From: Desulfobacterales bacterium
Lineage (GTDB): Bacteria; Desulfobacterota; Desulfobacteria; Desulfobacterales; C00003060
Length of the DNA stretch: 9,451 bases
Direction: 5' to 3'
NCBI GenBank assembly: GCA_020347085.1
Contig: CP070769.1
Span: 1,536,513-1,545,963, forward strand
The notes beneath the pieces are model-generated. The model was not told the DNA's origin and made no database searches. It was given only the letters and a program-made list of their open reading frames with translations. A program made the position numbers and the translations under genes. Positions 5,025-9,451 of this stretch are shown here, one piece after another (within the stretch, counting starts at the first letter, position 1; every line of letters starts with the position of its first letter).

Positions 5025-5069
5025 TTACTTGAACTTCCGTGGTGCATTGACTTTTACCAACTTCTCCAT
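5025..5069 (-). CDS. Possible 14-aa upstream peptide before tusA
   Basis: A minus-strand frame MEKLVKVNAPRKFK ends with TAA 12 nt before the tusA ATG, with a GGGTGGGA purine stretch just ahead of its ATG. It could be a leader peptide or the stump of another gene. It is short enough to be chance, and it has no recognisable family. Confidence 0.22.
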   Translation of the reverse strand: MEKLVKVNAPRKFK

Positions 5070-5137
5070 ATTCCCACCCTGTAGCTACAATAGGCAATAT
5101 GCGATTCATCGAGGTGATAGCTCAAACCCCCAAAGAA

Positions 5138-5167
5138 CCGACAAAGTCCTTTCAGGAGCTGTGTCGG
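5138..5167 (-). terminator. Stem-loop between the sensor kinase and tusA
   Basis: On the minus strand CCGACA (5162-5167) pairs with TGTCGG (5138-5143), with an inner TCCT/AGGA stem around GAA, followed by GGTTCTTTGGGG. The T tract is short, so it is only a moderate terminator candidate for the kinase transcript, or a leader structure for tusA. Confidence 0.38.
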
Positions 5168-5189
5168 CCTACCCTATTCAACGTTCTCT

Positions 5190-5250
5190 GAACAGTGATG
5201 ATTATATTGCGCGCAGTCCGTTGAAATTCGTTATCCGGGAATCACTGTTC
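5190..5250. repeat. 10-bp inverted repeat spanning the sensor-kinase stop codon
   Basis: GAACAGTGAT (5190-5199) and ATCACTGTTC (5241-5250) are perfect inverted copies 41 bases apart. The right arm contains the TGA of the kinase gene. The loop is long for a terminator, so this may be a small inserted element or a chance pair. Confidence 0.4.
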
Positions 5251-7359
5251 GTTATGCGATTCATGATTTCCAACATCCCCTACGGGAAGAGTCACGGTAA
5301 AGGTGGTCCCAGTCTGTTTACCATCTTGTTTGGTTTGGCTTTTGATTTGTATATCCCCTCCGAACTTTTTTACAGTCCCGTAGCTCACAGAAAGGCCCAA
5401 GCCTGTCCCTTCTCCTACCTTCTTGGTGGTGAAGAATGGTTCAAATATCTTGTCCATATGCTTCGGGGATATACCGTGGCCTGTGTCCTTGAAGCTAATG
5501 CTCACCATATCATCAGACCGGCGTGCCAGAATAGTGAGGGTTCCGCCGCCGTCCATGGCTGCCACGGCATTGTTAATAATATTCAAGAATACCTGTTCTA
5601 TCTGTTGACTATCGCCTCTGACCTTTGGGAGGTTTTCTTCTATGTTGGTGTGAGGGACTACTTTCTTAGTCAGCAGAGTATTTTGGACCATGTTCACCAC
5701 TTTTTGTAGACTGGCAACTATATCTGTCACTGAAGTGATCTTGTGAGGAATCCTGGTAAAGGTAAGAAGATTTTCAACGATGCTCTTGCAGTTCACTGCC
5801 TGTCTTTCAATGGTCTCGAGCATCATAAATTCCTTCGAATCCTCAGGAAACCTTTCCATCAACAATTCGGTGAAACCAAGGACAATGGCAATCGGGTTGT
5901 TTACTTCGTGGGCTATACCAGCTGCCATCTCACCAATACTCGACATCTTGTCAGCTTGAACCAGCTGTGCCTCCTTGGTCACACTTTCAGTAATATCTAC
6001 GGTTGTCGCGACAATAATGCTTTTTCCGCCGTGTTTCGCTTGGCAGGCATACACATTTACGTAGAAGGCGTGACCATCTTTTCTGCGATGCTCAACCTTA
6101 TGGTATTCACTGCACAGAATTGAGGACGCTATCTTCGCCTGGGACAAAACGCCCTCGAGGTATTTGTCGGTGCCCAGGTCCATAAAAGACTTCCCAACCA
6201 ATTCCTCTTTTTTGTAACCATAGACCTCCAAACCCCGGACGTTCACATTTAAGATTTTGAAGGTTTCTAACTCCAGCACAAAGATCGAGTTAGGATCGTA
6301 GTCAAATAGAGCTCTGTACTGTTCTTGGCTTTCCCGCAACGCCGCCTCGGCCCGCTTACGCTCGGTAATGTCTCGTAAAATGTGGACACTGCCTTCCGGA
6401 GTGCCTTCGCGACTCAAATGGGTGGCCGCGCTTATACTAACGTCGAGAATGCTTCCGTCTTTGGTATATCGACGGCTTTCAATACGTGAGAAACTTTTTC
6501 CCATCTGCACCATATCAATGATCATTTGGGTCTCAGGCCAGTTCTCCTCAGGGACATAATCCAATTGCTTGCCAATCAGCTCTTCAGAGATCCACCCGAA
6601 AATTGTGGTAAATGCCGGGTTTACATAAGTACAGTTGCCTCCTGTATCGTAGACCACAATGGCGTCTGGAGAGGCTTCCAGGACAGCGCGATATCTCTCC
6701 TCGCTTTTCCGCAACGCCGCCTCAGTCAACGTGCGATGGGTTATTTCTTGGGATACACTCTCAATCATCTGATTTGTTACTTTCTTTAGGGATTCCAACA
6801 GCTCTACTTGGGAAATTCCACTTACTCGGGAATCCAATTGACCTTGAGAAACCCTATGCAACACATCGAAGTGCTCAGCAAGGCCTATGGCAAACTCATG
6901 AGACAGATTAACGATCCCTGCCAAGTTTATGGCGGTCAGGTTGACCATATGCTTTAGTTTAGTAATCAATTCGAGCTCAGATGTCTCGGGTATTCTGATT
7001 TCAGGGTCTCCCGAAGACAACTGTCTTAATGCTCCAAAGACCTCGGATAAGCCAAGGGCCAGCTCCATGCTGGTCTCTTCCAGCTCTGTATCTCGTTCTT
7101 CAACCATCCCCCTGAATTCTGTGAACTGCCTATTTACGACTGTTAGTGTCTGTTCCATCGAATCGACATCAATGTTTGCTTTAAAGACTTCGCATCTAAT
7201 GCACATCTCTATCTTTTCTATGAATTTCCCTTGGATCTCATTTCGACAATGCGTCTCCGAAACAAGCCAACAGCCAAGCTCCCCTGATTTGTATACCGGG
7301 CATTCCTGCTCGTCGCAGTTAAAAAACTCCCAGCATTTTATCTTCCCTCTCACTTCCAT
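5242..7359 (-). CDS. Soluble PAS-domain sensor histidine kinase with N-terminal two-CW type cysteine domain
   Basis: A 705-aa kinase with no membrane span, so a cytoplasmic sensor. Domains in order: a cysteine-tryptophan rich segment (residues 1-60; CWEFFNC, CPVY, CW and CIRC, with Cys at 9, 15, 20, 30, 38, 53 and 56) resembling two-CW domains and likely to bind metal or an iron-sulfur cluster; a coiled-coil linker; two tandem HAMP-like repeats (about 100-142 and 157-200, each with GL-x-E-x-F and S-x-G...R); PAS 1 (about 221-330, ending RDITERKRAEA); PAS 2 (about 345-457, ending VDITES); HisKA with H-box AGIAHEVNNP (His484); and HATPase with N-box (593-603), DTGHGI (625-630), FEPFFTTK (639-646) and GTGLGLS (651-657). 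All catalytic boxes are intact. The ATG at 7357-7359 has a weak GAGTGAG site and follows 2 nt after the end of a short upstream frame. No response regulator follows; it is an orphan here. Confidence 0.93.
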   Translation of the reverse strand: MEVRGKIKCWEFFNCDEQECPVYKSGELGCWLVSETHCRNEIQGKFIEKIEMCIRCEVFKANIDVDSMEQTLTVVNRQFTEFRGMVEERDTELEETSMELALGLSEVFGALRQLSSGDPEIRIPETSELELITKLKHMVNLTAINLAGIVNLSHEFAIGLAEHFDVLHRVSQGQLDSRVSGISQVELLESLKKVTNQMIESVSQEITHRTLTEAALRKSEERYRAVLEASPDAIVVYDTGGNCTYVNPAFTTIFGWISEELIGKQLDYVPEENWPETQMIIDMVQMGKSFSRIESRRYTKDGSILDVSISAATHLSREGTPEGSVHILRDITERKRAEAALRESQEQYRALFDYDPNSIFVLELETFKILNVNVRGLEVYGYKKEELVGKSFMDLGTDKYLEGVLSQAKIASSILCSEYHKVEHRRKDGHAFYVNVYACQAKHGGKSIIVATTVDITESVTKEAQLVQADKMSSIGEMAAGIAHEVNNPIAIVLGFTELLMERFPEDSKEFMMLETIERQAVNCKSIVENLLTFTRIPHKITSVTDIVASLQKVVNMVQNTLLTKKVVPHTNIEENLPKVRGDSQQIEQVFLNIINNAVAAMDGGGTLTILARRSDDMVSISFKDTGHGISPKHMDKIFEPFFTTKKVGEGTGLGLSVSYGTVKKFGGDIQIKSQTKQDGKQTGTTFTVTLPVGDVGNHESHNEQ

Positions 7360-7361
7360 TG

Positions 7362-7490
7362 TTACTCACTCGAGATCACACGTTTGACATCCTTATATTT
7401 GGCTTGCGTTGCCACCTGGATTCAAAGAGGTACCGTTTGTAGTTCCTTAACAATGTGTTTCAGTTCTTTGTAGGTAGGCTTTTCAGCCAT
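7362..7490 (-). pseudogene. Remnant of the start of a second PAS kinase-type gene
   Basis: A minus-strand ATG (7488-7490) opens MAEKPTYKELKHIVKELQTV, very like the coiled-coil opening (MAEKPTYEELEQRVKELE) of many deltaproteobacterial PAS sensor kinases, but ends at a TGA (7422-7424) after 22 codons. The same frame then stays open for 19 more codons to a TAA at 7362-7364, 2 nt before the ATG of the full kinase. It is either a truncated duplicate 5' end or a leader frame. No good ribosome-binding site is seen. Confidence 0.42.
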
Positions 7491-7767
7491 CGATAGGTCG
7501 TTCAATCGTCAAAAAAGCCAAAAAAACCTAACAACCACGGACCTAGTTTGTGTTTCCTTGTCACCAAAAGAGCTATGCAACAAGCAGTACAGACTGCCTG
7601 TACGAAGACAATAAACTTTGATGAGAATTGGTCGCCGCCGAAGGAAGTGAGCTAGAATAGCAGGAGCAGTGAGCTCATCAACACTAACCGCCTAGAATGT
7701 GAGCTTGGGTTTGAACTGGCCAGTATGTATGTCGTTTGATCATACCGGTCGTCTAATTACCAAGTTG
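7491..7767. other. Gene-free stretch upstream of the kinase
   Basis: I see no gene on either strand. The only structure is a perfect short inverted repeat, GTACAG-ACTGC-CTGTAC (7587-7603). A promoter for the kinase transcript should lie near here, but I cannot pick a convincing -35/-10 pair. Confidence 0.3.
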
Positions 7768-7793
7768 TTGCCATTTTATCAATATCTTTGAGC
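7768..7793. repeat. Weak copy of the ATATC/GATAT repeat
   Basis: TTGCCATTTTATCAATATCT and the following TTGAGC align with the copies at 7882 and 7956 allowing a 1-base gap. The left arm is decayed. Confidence 0.3.
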
Positions 7794-7881
7794 GAAGGGC
7801 AACAGTTCCCTGTCATCCGACCCAATTAGATTAACACACTAAATGTGGGGATAAGTTCTCGAAGTTTGGAAATAGAGTGTT

Positions 7882-7908
7882 CTTGCCATATCCTTGGATA
7901 TTTGAAGC
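7882..7908. repeat. Copy of the ATATC/GATAT repeat
   Basis: The unit reads TTGCCATATCCTTGGATATT followed by TGAAGC. The ATATC and GATAT arms and the TTGC...AAGC ends match 7956-7982; the loop sequence differs. Confidence 0.5.
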
Positions 7909-7924
7909 CAAGAGTTTTTCGACC

Positions 7925-7982
7925 TTACTTCCCATTATCATAACTTAGGTAATACTTGCAATATCAAACGGATATCTTAAGC
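7925..7982. repeat. Copy of the ATATC/GATAT repeat with extended left part
   Basis: The core (7956-7982) reads TTGCAATATCAAACGGATAT followed by CTTAAGC. The preceding 30 bases also align with 4441-4472, so these two copies share the longer unit. Confidence 0.6.
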
Positions 7983-7997
7983 ATGAGACTAAACAGT

Positions 7998-8040
7998 CCT
8001 CAACGCAGAGCGTCTTGCCGGCACGCTGAGGGCTTTCTTT
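7998..8040 (+). terminator. Rho-independent terminator-like hairpin
   Basis: AGCGT (8009-8013) pairs with ACGCT (8023-8027), extended by CCTC (7998-8001) with GAGG (8028-8031) across a left-side bulge, then GCTTTCTTT. The T tract follows on the plus strand, yet no plus-strand gene ends here, so it may be left over from a lost gene or may act against incoming transcription. Confidence 0.45.
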
Positions 8041-8131
8041 GTGTAAGGGGAGTGTGAGGGTCAGAATCGTGACATGTCTGAGCACAGTCTGATCGGAATC
8101 ATTTCGTTGTCATGTAAGCCTCTCCCCATTG

Positions 8132-9055
8132 TCAAGACAAAAATAGAGGCTGTTTAAGGTGCAGTATATCTGGCATCTGGTATGCTTTGGGTTGTTGGTT
8201 GAAATACACCTCCTGTGGGGTACGATAATCAAGCGATGAATGAGGACGCTCGGTATTGTAGAAGCGGAAGTATCGAGCGAGGCCATCGTGTGCTTGCCTT
8301 ACCGTCTGGTAGTCGTGCAAATAGACCTCCTCGTACTTGACGGTTCTCCAGAGGCGTTCGACAAAAATATTGTCGAAGACTCTGCCGCGACCATCCATGC
8401 TGATACGGATGCCTGAACACTGCAACCGCTTGATGAAAGCATCACTGGTAAACTGGCTTCCTTGATCCGTATTGAAGATCTCGGGCTGTGAAAACATCAG
8501 AGCTTTTTCCAAAGCAACCAGGCAGAATGCTGTCTCCAGGCTGATCGAGACCTCCCAGGAAAGTACGTAACGGGAAAACCAATCCATGACGGCTACCAGA
8601 TAGACGAAGCCAAAGGCCAGCCTGACATATGTTATGTCTGCACTCCAAACGTAATCCGGACGATCAATGGAAAGCCTGCTGAGTAAATATGGATAAGTCA
8701 TGTGCTGTTTTTCTCTCTGGCTGAGCCTGGGCTTGGGATAGATCGCTTCAAGGCCCATTGTGCGCATCAAGCGCCGGATCCTTTTCTGGTTGATCCGGTA
8801 GCCTTGCCTTTTTAGCCAAGCCGTCATTCGTGGTACCCCATAAAAGGGCGTTTGCGTATACTGCTCATCAATGAGTCGCATCAACAACATATTGAAAGTG
8901 CTCTCCGGTTTAGCCACATAATAATATGTTGACCTGGAAAGCTCCAGCAATTCGCACTGACGGACAATACTTATGCTAAGATGCCCTGGCTCAACACAGG
9001 CCCTTTTGAGCTCAACCGAGCTGTTCAGACTTTTTTTTAAGCCACTCCAGCTCAA
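8132..9055 (-). CDS. IS3-family transposase OrfB (DDE catalytic subunit)
   Basis: The product is the integrase-like half of the transposase. It has an HTH_21-type segment (ELLELSRSTYYY, then YGVPRMTAWLKRQGYRINQK) and an rve-type core with the triad Asp140 (WSADITY), Asp197 (NTDQGSQF) and Glu233 (FVERLWRTVKYE), 35 residues apart for the last two, plus the conserved Lys240. The C-terminal YNTERPHSSLDYRTPQEVYF is typical of the family. The frame is open to an ATG at 9055, inside orfA, but family members are normally made as an OrfAB fusion by slippage at an A-rich site, so this ATG may not be the real start. All catalytic residues are present, so the protein looks active if it can be produced. 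Confidence 0.93.
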   Translation of the reverse strand: MSWSGLKKSLNSSVELKRACVEPGHLSISIVRQCELLELSRSTYYYVAKPESTFNMLLMRLIDEQYTQTPFYGVPRMTAWLKRQGYRINQKRIRRLMRTMGLEAIYPKPRLSQREKQHMTYPYLLSRLSIDRPDYVWSADITYVRLAFGFVYLVAVMDWFSRYVLSWEVSISLETAFCLVALEKALMFSQPEIFNTDQGSQFTSDAFIKRLQCSGIRISMDGRGRVFDNIFVERLWRTVKYEEVYLHDYQTVRQAHDGLARYFRFYNTERPHSSLDYRTPQEVYFNQQPKAYQMPDILHLKQPLFLS

Positions 9056-9302
9056 CCTTCAGTTGGCCAATTTGCCGGTAAAGCTCTGCCTCAAGTTCGG
9101 CCGAGTCTTGCTGAGCTTTCTTTCGCTTGTCCGAAAAAATGCCCGGCAACTCTTCAACAAGGCGCTTCTTCCACTGCCTGATCTGGTTGCCGTGAACGCC
9201 AAATTCACTGGACAGTTCGGCGATGGTCTTTTCGCCCTTTACCGCTTCCAAGGCAACTTTCGCTTTAAATGCGTCACTGTGCCGTCTGCGCATACTGTGC
9301 AT
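9012..9302 (-). CDS. IS3-family transposase OrfA (helix-turn-helix subunit)
   Basis: A 96-aa protein that binds the IS ends. It starts MHSMRRRHSDAFKAKVALEA and has the transposase_8 helix-turn-helix (KTIAELSSEFGVHGNQIRQW, roughly residues 24-43), then a leucine-heptad coiled coil over the last third (LEAELYRQIGQLKVELEWLK). I chose the ATG at 9300-9302 because a strong AAAGGAGG lies 8 nt upstream; the frame is open to 9344 but that ATG has no such site. The last codons overlap orfB across an A8 run. Confidence 0.9.
   Translation of the reverse strand: MHSMRRRHSDAFKAKVALEAVKGEKTIAELSSEFGVHGNQIRQWKKRLVEELPGIFSDKRKKAQQDSAELEAELYRQIGQLKVELEWLKKKSEQLG
9031..9038 (-). other. A8 slippery tract linking orfA to orfB
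   Basis: On the minus strand orfA reads CTT AAA AAA AAG through this run. orfB lies in the +1 (equivalently -2) phase relative to orfA, not the -1 phase usual for IS3. A simple -1 slip here meets a TGA two codons on. A fusion product therefore needs a +1 or -2 shift, or loss of one A during transcription. Confidence 0.7.
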
Positions 9303-9310
9303 TGTGCCTG

Positions 9311-9318
9311 CCTCCTTT
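9311..9318 (-). promoter_or_regulatory. Ribosome-binding site of orfA
   Basis: AAAGGAGG on the minus strand, 8 nt before the ATG at 9302. It decides the orfA start. Confidence 0.75.
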
Positions 9319-9372
9319 CTGGCTATGGCAGACCTTACATGCACCTTAATGACCTGTCCAGTTTTTGGGGAG

Positions 9373-9451
9373 TATTATAATCTTCCTTTATGATGGCACA
9401 GCCACTACCCAACTAACAAACAACAGTTATGAGGAAAGGAGTCCACAGATC
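9373..9451. other. Right flank of the IS
   Basis: A TATAAT hexamer on the minus strand (9374-9379), at the edge of the element, could serve as a -10 box for orfA, but no clear -35 partner is seen. A GGAAAGGAG purine stretch at 9432-9440 may precede a plus-strand gene starting beyond the window. Confidence 0.3.

Larger units (their letters stand above)
8122..9372 (-). mobile_element. IS3-family insertion sequence, nearly complete
   Basis: The element holds orfA and orfB of an IS3-type transposase on the minus strand, about 1.25 kb in all, the usual size. Imperfect inverted ends are visible: CTCCCCATTGTCAAGACA at the left (8122-8139) and CTCCCCAAAAACTGGACA at the right (complement of 9355-9372). 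These give minimum borders; the outermost bases (IS3 elements usually end TG...CA) and any target duplication could not be fixed because the flanks beyond CTCCCC do not match each other. The orfB stop lies within the left inverted end, as is common in this family. The neighbouring genes are not visibly interrupted by it. Confidence 0.85.

Noticed and set aside
4804..5709. A 301-codon plus-strand open frame
   Set aside because: It runs antisense through both tusA and the catalytic end of the sensor kinase, whose boxes are unmistakable on the other strand.
7380..8121. CRISPR array or tandem repeats
   Set aside because: The short ATATC/GATAT copies are unevenly spaced and diverged, with no regular spacers, and no cas gene is in the window.

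Overview
The window looks like an accessory, partly decaying stretch of a chromosome from the Desulfobacterota (former Deltaproteobacteria), probably a sulfate-reducer relative. This rests on the style of the proteins: a soluble PAS histidine kinase that begins with a Cys-Trp rich (two-CW type) domain, a TusA-like sulfur carrier, an archaeal/deltaproteobacterial-type FKBP, an OppF-type ABC ATPase, and a peptide start MAEKPTYKEL of the kind that opens many PAS kinases in this group. It is an inference, because no rRNA or other marker gene is present.

Layout. 1-409 (minus strand): the first third of an FKBP-type prolyl isomerase, and upstream of it a cold-shock gene with its own terminator and one in-frame TAA at codon 15. 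585-1065 (plus): a frameshifted tyrosine-recombinase remnant running into what looks like the last codons of an oppD gene. 1082-2074 (plus): an intact OppF/DppF-type ATPase. 2089-2235 (plus): an orphan zinc-ribbon fragment. 2319-2793 (minus): a compact three-gene unit, made of an 89-aa zinc-ribbon membrane protein followed by two very small hydrophobic peptides (21 and 29 aa), each behind a near-perfect Shine-Dalgarno sequence. 3232-4368 (minus): a PLP enzyme of the ACC deaminase/D-cysteine desulfhydrase family. 4788-5012 (minus): a tusA gene broken by one in-frame TGA. 5242-7359 (minus): the 705-aa sensor kinase, with no adjacent response regulator, preceded by a short remnant of a second kinase start. 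8122-9372: an IS3-family insertion sequence with an intact DDE transposase but an unusual reading phase between orfA and orfB.

Between the genes lie long non-coding stretches with at least two families of short interspersed repeats: a unit of about 48-62 bp at 2211, 3128 and 4622, and a unit of about 27 bp with ATATC/GATAT arms at 4473, 7882 and 7956, with a weaker copy at 7768. 

How it fits together: little of this forms one pathway. The FKBP and cold-shock genes share a strand and are housekeeping in type. The integrase remnant, the orphan operon ends, the repeats, the IS and the single-stop genes suggest an old integration and rearrangement site. The small membrane-peptide operon at 2319-2793 is the part most likely to be undescribed; no function can be assigned to it from sequence alone.
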